A stretch of DNA of 64,000 bases from CALACW01 sp963627915 (lineage in GTDB: Bacteria; Bacillota; Clostridia; Oscillospirales; Acutalibacteraceae). The notes under the pieces are model-generated. The model had not been told where the DNA came from, searched no databases, and worked only from the letters and a program-made list of their open reading frames with translations. Positions 9,511-18,449 of the stretch are shown here, piece by piece; within the stretch, counting starts at the first letter, position 1, and every line of letters starts with the position of its first letter. The DNA lies in assembly GCA_963627915.1 (NCBI GenBank), contig CAVGCY010000051.1, positions 1 to 64,000 of the forward strand, read 5' to 3'. A program made the translations under genes and the position numbers.

Positions 9511-10442
9511 GTAATATTGTTAAAGAAAAATTGTATAGAGTAAAACGTAATTGTATTAATTTTAAAAGAAAATATTTTTCAATAGAATATCCGTACACAT
9601 GTTATCTTCCTGATAAAAAAATTCTAAGTTTGTGGTACGCAAAGAGAATAGGCGGAGAGTTGAATTGGAAAAATCCGTCCACTTTTAATGAAAAAGTCAA
9701 TTGGCTTAAACTTCACGACAAGAAAAAAATATATACAACTATGGCGGATAAATATGCTTCGCGTAAATTTATAAGCGAAAATTTCGGTGATAGATATCTG
9801 GTTCCGCTTATCGGAGTATGGGACAGCGCGGATGACATTGATTTTGATAAACTCCCGGATAAGTTTGTCATGAAATGTAACCATGACTGCGGTATCCTTG
9901 TTTGCAGAGATAAGGATTCTTTGGATATTGAACAAGTAAAGAAAGACTTTACCGCAAGACTTGAAAGAGATTATTACAGAAAAGAACGGGAATGGCCTTA
10001 TAAAAATATTAAAAGAAAAATAATCTGTGAAAAATTTATGGAAAATACTGATGGCAGTGAGTTGTTAGATTATAAGGTATTTTGTTTTAACGGAAAGGCA
10101 AAAATTATTGAGGTAAACAGCGGAAGATTTAAAAGCGATGTAAAAGAAGACCATTATGATATAAATTGGAATCATCTTGATTTAAAGTTTTCTCATTATG
10201 AACAGGCCGGTGATAGGTTTGATAAGCCGATATTTTTTAATGAAATGATAGTAATTGCTGAAAAAATATCATCGAATATTCCGTTTTTAAGAGTTGATTT
10301 TAATTGTTGGAATGAAAATTTATACATCGGAGAAATGACATTTTATCATAATGCCGGATTTGCAAAGTTTGAGGATTCTAAATGGGACGAATTATTGGGC
10401 TCATGGATAGAGTTGCCTAGGAAAAAAGCGGGAGTTAAATAA
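9507..10442 (+). CDS. TupA-like ATP-grasp polysaccharide biosynthesis protein
   Basis: A 311-residue protein of the TupA-like ATP-grasp group often found in capsule and teichuronopeptide loci and sometimes labelled as a glycosyltransferase. Family blocks visible are LSLWYAKRIGGELNWKNP, FNEKVNWLKL, DKYASRKFI, KCNHDCGILV, LLDYKVFCFNGK and a C-terminal LRVDFNCWNENLYIGEMTF with acidic residues suited to Mg-ATP binding. I use GTG 9507, which has GGAGG eight bases upstream and overlaps the prior stop; a GTG at 9492 would sit on its own ribosome site. The known family chemistry is ATP-dependent ligation of an amino acid or sugar acid. The substrate here is unknown. Confidence 0.82.
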   Translation: MSNIVKEKLYRVKRNCINFKRKYFSIEYPYTCYLPDKKILSLWYAKRIGGELNWKNPSTFNEKVNWLKLHDKKKIYTTMADKYASRKFISENFGDRYLVPLIGVWDSADDIDFDKLPDKFVMKCNHDCGILVCRDKDSLDIEQVKKDFTARLERDYYRKEREWPYKNIKRKIICEKFMENTDGSELLDYKVFCFNGKAKIIEVNSGRFKSDVKEDHYDINWNHLDLKFSHYEQAGDRFDKPIFFNEMIVIAEKISSNIPFLRVDFNCWNENLYIGEMTFYHNAGFAKFEDSKWDELLGSWIELPRKKAGVK

Positions 10443-10443
10443 T

Positions 10444-11304
10444 ATGGAAGAACAAAAATGGACTTCGGTTGTAAAGTCCGAACATAAAATATTTGATGTA
10501 GATATAAAAGGTCTTAAGGATTGTAGGGATCTTATTATTTTACTTGTCAGGAGAACATTTGTTGCAAGATATAAGCAAACTGTACTGGGACCGGCTTGGG
10601 CTATAATACAGCCTTTTATGACGACTGTCGTATATACTATTATTTTCGGAAACATTGCGGGATTGGGTGCTGACGGAGTGCCGAACTTTATATTCTTTCT
10701 CTCGGGCAATATAGCGTGGCAGTTATTTGCAAATACGCTTACAGATAACTCAGGTACGTTTATAAATAACTCCGCGATATTCAGCAAGGTTTATTATCCG
10801 CGTCTTGTTGCGCCGATAACCTCCGCATTATCGCAGTTTATTACGTTCTTTATTCAATTTGCGTTTATGCTTATTTTTCTTGTATATTATACTGTGAGAG
10901 GAATGGGCGTTCATCCTAATTTATACATACTTATGACACCTCTTATTCTTATTCAATTGGCGGCGCTCGGCATGGGCTTCGGAATAATCATCTCATCCCT
11001 TACGACAAAATACAGAGACCTTAACATGCTCGTAGGTTTCGGCGTAAGTCTGTGGTCGTACGCTTCTCCTGTAGCATACGATATGTTCAGCCGTTCGACA
11101 TTGGCGGCTAAGGAGCCGATATATTATCTTTATATGTGCAACCCGGTAACGCCGATAATAAACGTATTCAGATACGCGTTTCTCGGTACGGGAGAAATAG
11201 ACTGGATGTTTTATGCGGTAAGCTGGGTTACTACTGTGATTGTTCTAATTGTGGGAGTTTTACTTTTCGGCAGAGTTGAAAAAACATTTCTTGATACGGT
11301 ATGA
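10444..11304 (+). CDS. Polysaccharide ABC exporter, membrane subunit (Wzm/TagG-type)
   Basis: A 286-residue ABC-2 family permease with about six membrane segments. The N-terminal amphipathic stretch DLIILLVRRTFVARYKQT is followed by the hallmark LGPAWAIIQPF, as in Wzm, RfbD and TagG proteins. It pairs with the ATPase gene that follows and should flip a finished, lipid-linked polysaccharide across the cytoplasmic membrane. In a single-membrane cell the cargo would be a capsule- or teichoic-acid-like polymer. It begins one base after the preceding stop. Presence of this exporter argues that this locus uses the ABC route; I see no Wzx/Wzy pair. Confidence 0.93.
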   Translation: MEEQKWTSVVKSEHKIFDVDIKGLKDCRDLIILLVRRTFVARYKQTVLGPAWAIIQPFMTTVVYTIIFGNIAGLGADGVPNFIFFLSGNIAWQLFANTLTDNSGTFINNSAIFSKVYYPRLVAPITSALSQFITFFIQFAFMLIFLVYYTVRGMGVHPNLYILMTPLILIQLAALGMGFGIIISSLTTKYRDLNMLVGFGVSLWSYASPVAYDMFSRSTLAAKEPIYYLYMCNPVTPIINVFRYAFLGTGEIDWMFYAVSWVTTVIVLIVGVLLFGRVEKTFLDTV

Positions 11305-11312
11305 GGTGTATT

Positions 11313-12605
11313 ATGGATGAACTTGCTTTAAAAATAGAAAATGTTTCAAAGGAATATCGTCTTGGTATGATAGGCGGAGCAACTCTCAGAGGGGAAATAC
11401 AGTCAAAATTTGCGCGTCTGAGGCATAAGGAAGACCCGAATTTGAAGATAGGGGAAAAAATCCATGATAAAAATGAAAAATTTCTTGCACTTGATAATGT
11501 TTCATTTGATGTAAAAAAAGGAGAAGCGCTTGGAATAATAGGACATAACGGCGCGGGCAAGTCCACTCTTTTAAAACTTATCTGCCGTGTTACCGCTCCT
11601 ACTAAGGGAACCATATATATGAACGGCAGAATCACGAGCATGCTCGAAGTCGGCACGGGATTTCACCCCGAACTTACGGGACGCGAGAACGTATATTTAA
11701 ACGGTGCGATACTTGGTATGACCAGAGCTGAGATAGACAAGAAATTTGACGAGATAGTCGAGTTCTCCGAAGTCGGTCAGTTTATCGACACGCCGGTAAA
11801 GAGATATTCGTCCGGAATGAAAGTTAAACTTGCATTCTCGGTTGCTTCACACCTTGACAGTGAGATAATGATAATGGATGAAGTGCTTGCTGTCGGTGAT
11901 GTGAATTTTCAAAACAAATGTATAGAAAAAATGAAATCTCTTGTAGAAAACAGCGGAAAAACAGTTTTATATGTAAGTCACAATATGAGTACGATAAGAA
12001 ATTTTTGTGATAGATGTATTGTTTTAAACAGAGGAAAAATAGAGTACTCCGGAGATGTCGAATCTTCAATAAAAAAGTATGTAGGTATTAAAGATAACAT
12101 AGCAACAGAAAACGATCTTACATTAGCTAATCGTACCAGAGGGCTTTTGAATAATGAATTTAAATTTACTAAGCTGAAACTAATCGGTAAAGATTTTCCG
12201 GTATACAAGCCGGGGGAGGATATTAGATTTTTATTGTTTTATGATTGCTTAAAATCGAGAAAAAATATAAGGTTTCGATGTAATATATGCACAGAGTCAA
12301 GATCAGATGCGGTTTCATCTTCTTTTTCTGATGTGTTTAGTCTTGAAGCAGGCAAAAATTCAGTAAAAGAAGTTAAAATGTCATTACCGGGAATTGCTCC
12401 GGGTAAATATACAATTGATGTTGTGTGCTGTGAATATGGACAGAACGGCAGATTTATAAAACTTGATGATGTTTTGTGGGCAATAAATTTTGAGGAAACC
12501 CGTTCTGACAACGAATGCAGATTTTTTGAATGGACAAGTTTTGCTCACATAATACAACCGAATTTAGTTGTTTCAGATGTTGTTCAGAATTTGGAGGAAG
12601 AGTAA
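11313..12605 (+). CDS. Polysaccharide ABC exporter ATPase with C-terminal glycan-recognition-type domain (Wzt-like)
   Basis: A 430-residue nucleotide-binding subunit. The ATG at 11313 is taken because GAGGTG lies five bases before it; a second ATG at 11301 overlaps the permease stop. Walker A is GHNGAGKSTLL (about residue 80), the signature is YSSGMKVKLAF, and Walker B is IMIMDEVLAVGD. After residue 260 comes an extra domain of about 165 residues with beta-rich composition, as in the long form of Wzt that reads the terminal modification of its O-antigen. Codon use turns more A+T-rich from about 11890 on, so this end may have been exchanged separately. Confidence 0.92.
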   Translation: MDELALKIENVSKEYRLGMIGGATLRGEIQSKFARLRHKEDPNLKIGEKIHDKNEKFLALDNVSFDVKKGEALGIIGHNGAGKSTLLKLICRVTAPTKGTIYMNGRITSMLEVGTGFHPELTGRENVYLNGAILGMTRAEIDKKFDEIVEFSEVGQFIDTPVKRYSSGMKVKLAFSVASHLDSEIMIMDEVLAVGDVNFQNKCIEKMKSLVENSGKTVLYVSHNMSTIRNFCDRCIVLNRGKIEYSGDVESSIKKYVGIKDNIATENDLTLANRTRGLLNNEFKFTKLKLIGKDFPVYKPGEDIRFLLFYDCLKSRKNIRFRCNICTESRSDAVSSSFSDVFSLEAGKNSVKEVKMSLPGIAPGKYTIDVVCCEYGQNGRFIKLDDVLWAINFEETRSDNECRFFEWTSFAHIIQPNLVVSDVVQNLEEE

Positions 12606-12606
12606 C

Positions 12607-13656
12607 ATGTCCCAATTCAAAGATAAAACGCTGCTCATAACAGGCGGTACGGGTTCGTTCGGTAACGCCGTATTAAACCGTTTTCTTACCTCGGATATCG
12701 GAGAAATCCGCATTTTTTCGCGCGACGAGAAAAAGCAGGATGATATGCGCCATGATTTTCAGGCGAAGTTTCCGGAGTTTTCCGATAAAATCAAATTTTA
12801 TATAGGCGACGTACGCGACATATCTTCGGTACGTTCCGCCATGCACGGAGTTGATTACATTTTCCATGCCGCCGCGCTCAAGCAGGTTCCGTCGTGCGAA
12901 TTTTTTCCGATGGAGGCTGTCAGGACGAACGTTATCGGCACCGATAATGTTCTCACCGCCGCAATAGACGAGGGCGTAAAATCCGTTATTTGTTTGTCGA
13001 CGGACAAGGCGGCGTACCCGATAAACGCAATGGGCATCACAAAGGCTCTTGAGGAGCGGGTCGCGACGTCGAAATCCCGCACCGTATCGCCGGATAAAAC
13101 GAAAATATGCTGTACAAGATACGGCAACGTAATGTGTTCGAGAGGTTCGGTCATTCCGCTGTGGATAGAGCAGATAAAGAACGCTCAGCCCATCACCGTT
13201 ACCAATCCCGACATGACAAGATTTATAATGTCATTGGAGGAGGCGGTCGAGCTTGTCGTATTCGCATTTAAAAATGCGCAGAGCGGAGATATCCTTGTTC
13301 AGAAAGCCCCGTCTTGCACCCTCCATACGCAGGCGAAAGCCATATGCGAGCTTTTCGGCGGCGATGAGAGCGACATTAAAATTATCGGAATCCGTCACGG
13401 CGAAAAAATGTACGAAACGCTCCTTACAAACGAGGAATGCGCTCATGCCGAGGATCTCGGCAACTTTTACAGAGTTCCCGCAGATAACAGGAGTTTGAAT
13501 TACGATAAATTCTTTACCTCCGGCGAGACGCAGAGAAATACGCTTACGGAATTTAATTCAAATAATACGACGATTCTCGACGTTGAGGGAGTTAAGAAAA
13601 AACTGCTCGAATTAAGCTACATAAGAGAAGAACTCGAAAAGCTCGGCAGACAATAA
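12607..13656 (+). CDS. capE: UDP-GlcNAc 4,6-dehydratase/5-epimerase (CapE-like)
   Basis: A 349-residue extended short-chain dehydrogenase of the CapE/FlaA1/WbjB group, converting UDP-GlcNAc to a UDP-2-acetamido-2,6-dideoxy-4-keto-hexose, the first step to UDP-N-acetyl-L-fucosamine. Visible are the dinucleotide site TGGTGSFGNAVL (about 11-22), the HAAALKQVPSCE block, and INAMGITKALEE, where the family uses Met in place of the classical catalytic Tyr before Lys. The ATG at 12607 begins right after the exporter stop; upstream in-frame codons lie inside that gene. Members of the same pathway follow directly, which supports the assignment. The 5-epimerising (L-sugar) form rather than a D-sugar dehydratase is inferred from those partners. 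Confidence 0.88.
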   Translation: MSQFKDKTLLITGGTGSFGNAVLNRFLTSDIGEIRIFSRDEKKQDDMRHDFQAKFPEFSDKIKFYIGDVRDISSVRSAMHGVDYIFHAAALKQVPSCEFFPMEAVRTNVIGTDNVLTAAIDEGVKSVICLSTDKAAYPINAMGITKALEERVATSKSRTVSPDKTKICCTRYGNVMCSRGSVIPLWIEQIKNAQPITVTNPDMTRFIMSLEEAVELVVFAFKNAQSGDILVQKAPSCTLHTQAKAICELFGGDESDIKIIGIRHGEKMYETLLTNEECAHAEDLGNFYRVPADNRSLNYDKFFTSGETQRNTLTEFNSNNTTILDVEGVKKKLLELSYIREELEKLGRQ

Positions 13657-13674
13657 CGATATTCGGAGAAGAAT

Positions 13675-14844
13675 ATGGAATATAATATTTCTTTTAAAAA
13701 CAACGGAAAACTGAAATTGCTTATAATCGTCGGCACAAGACCGGAAGTCATAAGACTTTCCGAGGTTATTAAAAAGTGCCGTATGTACTTCGATACTGTT
13801 CTTGCGCACACTGGACAGAATTACGATTATAATTTAAACGGTATATTTTTTGAGGAATTAAAGCTTGCCGCCCCGGAAATTTATCTTGACTGCGCCTCGG
13901 ACAATCTGGGCGATTCCATGGGCAATATGATTTCCTCGTCGTATAAGCTTATGAATGAGATAAAGCCCGACGCTCTGCTCGTTCTCGGAGATACGAACAG
14001 CTGTCTTTCCGCAATTTCGGCAAAACGTCTTCACATCCCCATCTTTCACATGGAGGCGGGCAACCGCTGCAAGGACGAGTGTCTGCCGGAGGAAACAAAC
14101 AGACGCATCGTCGACATTATTTCCGACGTAAATATAGCTTACTCAGAGCATGCAAGACGGTATCTTGCAGAATGCGGACTGCCGAGAGAGCGTTCGTTTG
14201 TTTCCGGTTCGCCGATGGCGGAGGTTCTTGAGGCTCATTACGGCGAGATAGAGAAAAGCGATATTCTCTCCCGTCTCGGACTTGAAAGCAAAAAATATAT
14301 TCTTCTCTCTGCGCACCGCGAGGAAAATATCGATACGGAAAAGAATTTTATATCCCTTTTTACGGCAGTAAATATTCTTGCCGAAAAATATGATATGCCG
14401 GTTCTCTACTCGTGTCATCCCCGTTCGGCAAAACGCCTTGACGCTTCGGGCTTTAAGCTTGACAAACGGGTTATAAGGCACGAGCCTCTCGGTTTTATCG
14501 ATTACAATAAATTACAGTCGAATGCGTTTGCCGTCGTTTCCGATTCCGGCACGCTGCCTGAGGAGGCAAGCTTTTATATGAGCAAGGGAACGCCCATTCC
14601 CGCCGTGTGCATACGAACCTCGACCGAACGCCCCGAGGCTCTCGATAAGGGATGCTTCGTATTGGCGGGAATCGATTCCGAATCTCTTTTGCAGGCGGCA
14701 GAAACGGCGCTTATGATGAATTTAAACAGAAAGGTCTGTACGTGCGTTCCCGATTACGCAGACGAAAACGTGTCGGATAAAATCGTAAATCTCATACAGA
14801 GCTATACGCCGATAGTTAATAAAACGGTTTGGAGAAAATATTGA
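13675..14844 (+). CDS. capG: UDP-N-acetylglucosamine 2-epimerase family enzyme (CapG-like)
   Basis: A 389-residue member of the UDP-GlcNAc 2-epimerase superfamily (WecB/CapG/WbjD). Family signatures are VGTRPEVIRLSEVI, HTGQNYDYNLNG, HMEAGNRCKDECLPEETNRR, SAHREENID and SDSGTLPEEASF. Next to CapE and CapF homologues it should carry out the last step, 2-epimerisation of the UDP-6-deoxy-L-talosamine derivative to UDP-FucNAc. A simple WecB making UDP-ManNAc is the alternative. A GGAGAAG ribosome site precedes the ATG. The gene order here is E-G-F rather than the E-F-G known from Staphylococcus aureus. Confidence 0.88.
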   Translation: MEYNISFKNNGKLKLLIIVGTRPEVIRLSEVIKKCRMYFDTVLAHTGQNYDYNLNGIFFEELKLAAPEIYLDCASDNLGDSMGNMISSSYKLMNEIKPDALLVLGDTNSCLSAISAKRLHIPIFHMEAGNRCKDECLPEETNRRIVDIISDVNIAYSEHARRYLAECGLPRERSFVSGSPMAEVLEAHYGEIEKSDILSRLGLESKKYILLSAHREENIDTEKNFISLFTAVNILAEKYDMPVLYSCHPRSAKRLDASGFKLDKRVIRHEPLGFIDYNKLQSNAFAVVSDSGTLPEEASFYMSKGTPIPAVCIRTSTERPEALDKGCFVLAGIDSESLLQAAETALMMNLNRKVCTCVPDYADENVSDKIVNLIQSYTPIVNKTVWRKY

Positions 14845-14845
14845 T

Positions 14846-16045
14846 ATGAATATACTCATAACAGGCGCAAACGGATTCGTCGGAAAAAATCTTGCCGAAA
14901 ATCTTATGAATATAAAAAATTCAAAGAACAGAACCCGTCCGAATTTAAAAATAGACGAAATATACTGCTATGATATCGGCAATACCGCCGAAGAGCTTGA
15001 CGAATACTGCAAAAAAGCGGATTTCGTATTCAATCTTGCCGGCGTGAACAGACCCGACGACAAAAGCGAATTTATTAAAGGAAACGTCGGTTTTCTCGAA
15101 ACATTGCTCGATTCGTTAAGACAGAATAACAGCAAAGCTCCCATAATGCTTTCGTCCTCCGTTCAGGCTTCGCTTGTCGGCAGATATGCCGGCTCGGACT
15201 ACGGACAGAGCAAGCTTGCCGGTGAAAAGCTTCTTATTTCCTACGGCGAGATAAAGGGCGTAAGAACACTCGTTTACCGCTTTCCCAATTTGTTCGGCAA
15301 ATGGTGCAGACCGAATTACAATTCAGCCGTTGCAACGTTTTGCAATAATATCGCAAATGATTTGCCGATTGCGATTAATGATGAGAATACTCAGCTTGAA
15401 TTATTATATATTGACGATCTCGTTGAGGAAATGCTTGACGCGCTTGAGGGAAAAGAACACAGATGCAGTTTTGACGGAGTTAACGTCATTCCGGATTCCG
15501 ACGGAAAATACTGTTACTGCCCCGTAACGCATAAGGTTACGCTCGGCGAAATTGCCGGATTTTTGTATGAATTTTCCGCACAGCCGTCGACTCTCGTTAT
15601 GCCGGAAATTCCGGACGGTTCATTTAAAAAGAAGCTTTATTCGACTTACCTTTCATATCTGCCCGAGGACAAAATCGCATTCGATTTGAAAATGAACAGG
15701 GATTCGAGGGGGTCGTTTACGGAGTTTTTAAAAACCGAAAGCTGCGGTCAGTTCTCGGTTAATGTAAGCAATCCGGGCATTACCAAGGGTCAGCACTGGC
15801 ATAACTCCAAGTGGGAATTTTTTATCGTTGTTGCGGGCAAAGCCCGTATCGAGATGAGATGCATAGACGGCGGAAGGGTTATTAAATTTGATGTTTCCGG
15901 TGAAAATATGAAAGCCGTTCATATGCTCCCGGGTTATACTCATAATATTATAAACCTGTCCGAAACCGAACCTCTTGTCACCGTTATGTGGGCGAATGAA
16001 AAGTTTGACCCGTCAAGACCCGATACGTTTGCGGAGAATGTATGA
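14846..16045 (+). CDS. capF: Bifunctional 3-epimerase/4-reductase with C-terminal cupin (CapF-like)
   Basis: A 399-residue two-domain protein. The N-terminal SDR domain has ITGANGFVGKNL, a VFNLAGVNRP block and the catalytic YGQSKLAGE. The C-terminal cupin (about residues 280-395) has NVSNPGITKGQHWHNSKWEFF and PGYTHNIINL, with His residues suited to binding a metal. This fusion is specific to CapF/WbjC, where the cupin epimerises C3 and the SDR reduces C4 of the CapE product. It starts one base after the capG stop and is one of the most certain assignments in the locus. Confidence 0.93.
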   Translation: MNILITGANGFVGKNLAENLMNIKNSKNRTRPNLKIDEIYCYDIGNTAEELDEYCKKADFVFNLAGVNRPDDKSEFIKGNVGFLETLLDSLRQNNSKAPIMLSSSVQASLVGRYAGSDYGQSKLAGEKLLISYGEIKGVRTLVYRFPNLFGKWCRPNYNSAVATFCNNIANDLPIAINDENTQLELLYIDDLVEEMLDALEGKEHRCSFDGVNVIPDSDGKYCYCPVTHKVTLGEIAGFLYEFSAQPSTLVMPEIPDGSFKKKLYSTYLSYLPEDKIAFDLKMNRDSRGSFTEFLKTESCGQFSVNVSNPGITKGQHWHNSKWEFFIVVAGKARIEMRCIDGGRVIKFDVSGENMKAVHMLPGYTHNIINLSETEPLVTVMWANEKFDPSRPDTFAENV

Positions 16046-16049
16046 ATTT

Positions 16050-17279
16050 ATGAACGCCGATTCTTTCAATTTTGATGAAAAAGAAAATAACGTGCTCTCT
16101 CTTGTCGCTTATTCGCTGTTTTCATCGGATAAACCGGATATAACCGGCGATATCGGTTCGGCGTGGCAGGAGGCGTACGCGCAGGGGGTGCTGTCGCTTG
16201 CGTTTTCGTCATATAAACCCGAATGGGGTATGCAGAAGGCGGATTCCGCAAAGCGCATAATGCGTTTAAGACTTTTAAAAAATGCGTCGGTCAATTCTCA
16301 GCATGCGCGTCTTCATGAACTGATGACGAACGCGGGAATCGATTACGTTATTTTAAAGGGTTATGCTTCGGCTTATTATTATCCCGACCCGCTTTTGAGG
16401 GATATGGGCGACGTTGATTTTCTTGTCGGAACGGACGATATCGATAAGGCGTCGGAGATTCTTATTTCGGACGGATTTAAAATGTCGCACGAAGGGCACG
16501 GCGTTCATATCGTGTTTGAAAAGAACGATATCCGTTATGAGCTTCACAGAGAGCCTTCGGGAATACCGAACGGCGAAGCGGGCGATGTAATAAGAGGTTA
16601 TTTTTCGGATATATTCGAGAAATCGATTCTGATAAATACCGACTTCGGCGCAATGAAAATACCGTCGCCGTTTCATCACGGACTGATAATTCTTATTCAT
16701 TCGGCGCATCACATGACGGGCGAGGGACTCGGATTGCGGCATATCGACGATTTTGCCGTGTTTGAAAATTCGTTTGATGAAAATGAGTTTGTGTCGATGT
16801 TTTACGAACCGCTGAACCGTGCCGGACTGTGGAAATTTACGTGCGTTATGACGAAAATATCGTCGATGTATCTCGGCGCGGACGAACGTAAATTCTGCAT
16901 GACGGCGGAGAATGAAATATGTTATAATATAATTAAGGATGTTTTTTCCTCGGGTAATTTCGGTCAGAAAAACTCGGACAGAGGTCACGAGGCGCTGATA
17001 ATGCAAAGAGCCGGAGAGAATAAGAGGCGTTCAAAAACCGGCAGTCTGTTTTTTAATGCGAACAGAATTGTGTATGAAAAATGGAAAATTGCCAAAAAAC
17101 TTAAATTTCTGCTGCCGATAGGATGGCTCTTTTTCGGGTTGAGATATTTTATACGTTCGATTGCAGGTAAAAGACCTAAAATAAACGTATTAGCCGTTTC
17201 GAGGGAAGCGGGGGAGAGGGAGAAGCTGTATGATTCTCTTATGTTATATAAAACGAACAAAACAAACGACCCGCTTTGA
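16050..17279 (+). CDS. Nucleotidyltransferase-fold protein of polysaccharide loci (NTP_transf_5-like)
   Basis: A protein of about 409 residues similar to the nucleotidyltransferase-fold family seen in exopolysaccharide and lasso-peptide loci. The key motif is LRDMGDVDFLVG (about residues 110-121), with acidic residues of a polymerase-beta-type site, followed by a second conserved block with HLHREPSG-like spacing. Its true substrate is unknown; attachment of a nucleotide or nucleotide-activated group to a glycan or lipid is only a guess. The start is uncertain: ATG 16050 has GGAGAA 11 bases upstream, while ATG 16038 sits almost on that site. It overlaps or abuts capF and ends at a hairpin. Confidence 0.65.
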   Translation: MNADSFNFDEKENNVLSLVAYSLFSSDKPDITGDIGSAWQEAYAQGVLSLAFSSYKPEWGMQKADSAKRIMRLRLLKNASVNSQHARLHELMTNAGIDYVILKGYASAYYYPDPLLRDMGDVDFLVGTDDIDKASEILISDGFKMSHEGHGVHIVFEKNDIRYELHREPSGIPNGEAGDVIRGYFSDIFEKSILINTDFGAMKIPSPFHHGLIILIHSAHHMTGEGLGLRHIDDFAVFENSFDENEFVSMFYEPLNRAGLWKFTCVMTKISSMYLGADERKFCMTAENEICYNIIKDVFSSGNFGQKNSDRGHEALIMQRAGENKRRSKTGSLFFNANRIVYEKWKIAKKLKFLLPIGWLFFGLRYFIRSIAGKRPKINVLAVSREAGEREKLYDSLMLYKTNKTNDPL

Positions 17280-17289
17280 TTTGCGGGTC
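17268..17289. terminator. Convergent-gene hairpin between the capsule operon and the acyltransferase unit
   Basis: A perfect 7-bp stem GACCCGC/GCGGGTC with an 8-base loop spans the stop of the plus-strand gene. On the minus strand it is followed by GTTTGTTTTGTTCGTTTT, so it best fits a terminator for the minus-strand operon. On the plus strand the T run comes only 20 bases later. Confidence 0.6.
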
Positions 17290-17294
17290 ATTGC

Positions 17295-18449
17295 TTATGT
17301 GTGCTGTTTTTTTCGGTTATCCGGGAATTTTATTTTTCCGATTAGCTTCATAGAAAAGCTCTCGAATGTGTAATGATATATTATTGCCAGAACAAAGGTT
17401 ATGAGTACACAGACGGCAGATGCGGCGGATATACTTTTGAACAGGCTGTATTCGGGCAACATTTTCGTCATTATAAGCGCTCCTATTGAAATATATACCG
17501 GCCAGTGAAATGAATATATGCCGAAGCTTATTTTGCCTAAGAACAGAAACGGCTTTGAAGATAGTATTTTTTTTGCAAACGAAACCCTATGCACAACGAG
17601 AAGCATTATCGAAAAATAAAAGATTATTACATTTGCTTTTATTGATGGAAATGCCGGATATAAATGTTTTGCTATTCGGCTTAATATATAATGTCCGCCG
17701 AAAAACGGCATTGCAATGCTGAAAATAAAAATAAGAACAGCAAGTCGGTCTTTTTTGATAATACGGTTTATTGATGGTTGTATAAAACGTAATGCCATTC
17801 CAATAATACAAACGGCAATATTTCGTTTATCAACAATGAAAAATAAAGCAATAAATGTAATCAGCAATCCTGAGATTACGGTGAAATTGTTTTTTGTTTT
17901 TTCATTGATATACAGTAATGCATACATGATTATCGATGCATAAAACATATCGGATATTACCCAGTACGGTGAATTGAACCGAGAACCGCCTATGAATATC
18001 GTTTTAATCGGGTCATAGAATATTTCGTAAAATTTCAAATGCTTATCGGTATAGCCCTGAAAAAATGAATTGTCAAAAAATACGCTTGTCTCCTGCGCAT
18101 GTACTCCGACAAGGCTTAGCAGAATGTAAATTATAAAACAGGCGGAGGCAATGGGAAGATAAAAACGCAGAAACCTTTTAACGGTTTTTAATGCGAAGGT
18201 TTTTATACTGTCCGTTTTGCCGGACGCTATCAGATAACCGCTTATTAAAAAGAAAAGCTGAAGCCAAAGGTTTTCGTTGACAATACTGCGGGTTGCATTG
18301 TGCTTGAAAAACTCAAAGACCGCACTGTATTGCCCGGATGTGAGATCAGCATATTTATATGCGCCGAAATAGTGACCCATCATGATAAAAAGGCACGAAA
18401 GTCCTTTTAAACCGTCAATATGGAAAAGATGTTCTCTGCTTTTGTTCAT
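17295..18449 (-). CDS. Membrane acyltransferase, acyltransferase-3 family
   Basis: A 384-residue integral membrane protein with about ten hydrophobic segments. It opens with FHIDGLKGLSCLFIMMGHYFGA, whose His and Arg/Lys-type polar residues in the first helix pair match the acyltransferase-3 (OafA/ExoZ) family. Such enzymes O-acetylate exported glycans, using an acyl donor from the cytoplasm. Its ATG overlaps the upstream gene by four bases (ATGA on the minus strand), so the two form one unit. The acceptor is probably the polysaccharide made next door, but that is inferred from position. Confidence 0.85.
   Translation of the reverse strand: MNKSREHLFHIDGLKGLSCLFIMMGHYFGAYKYADLTSGQYSAVFEFFKHNATRSIVNENLWLQLFFLISGYLIASGKTDSIKTFALKTVKRFLRFYLPIASACFIIYILLSLVGVHAQETSVFFDNSFFQGYTDKHLKFYEIFYDPIKTIFIGGSRFNSPYWVISDMFYASIIMYALLYINEKTKNNFTVISGLLITFIALFFIVDKRNIAVCIIGMALRFIQPSINRIIKKDRLAVLIFIFSIAMPFFGGHYILSRIAKHLYPAFPSIKANVIIFYFSIMLLVVHRVSFAKKILSSKPFLFLGKISFGIYSFHWPVYISIGALIMTKMLPEYSLFKSISAASAVCVLITFVLAIIYHYTFESFSMKLIGKIKFPDNRKKQHT

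Noticed and set aside
16353..17006. A 217-codon open frame on the minus strand inside the nucleotidyltransferase-like gene
   Set aside because: It lies fully within a well-supported plus-strand gene, has an amino-acid composition rich in Arg, His and Tyr, and no ribosome site or family motif.
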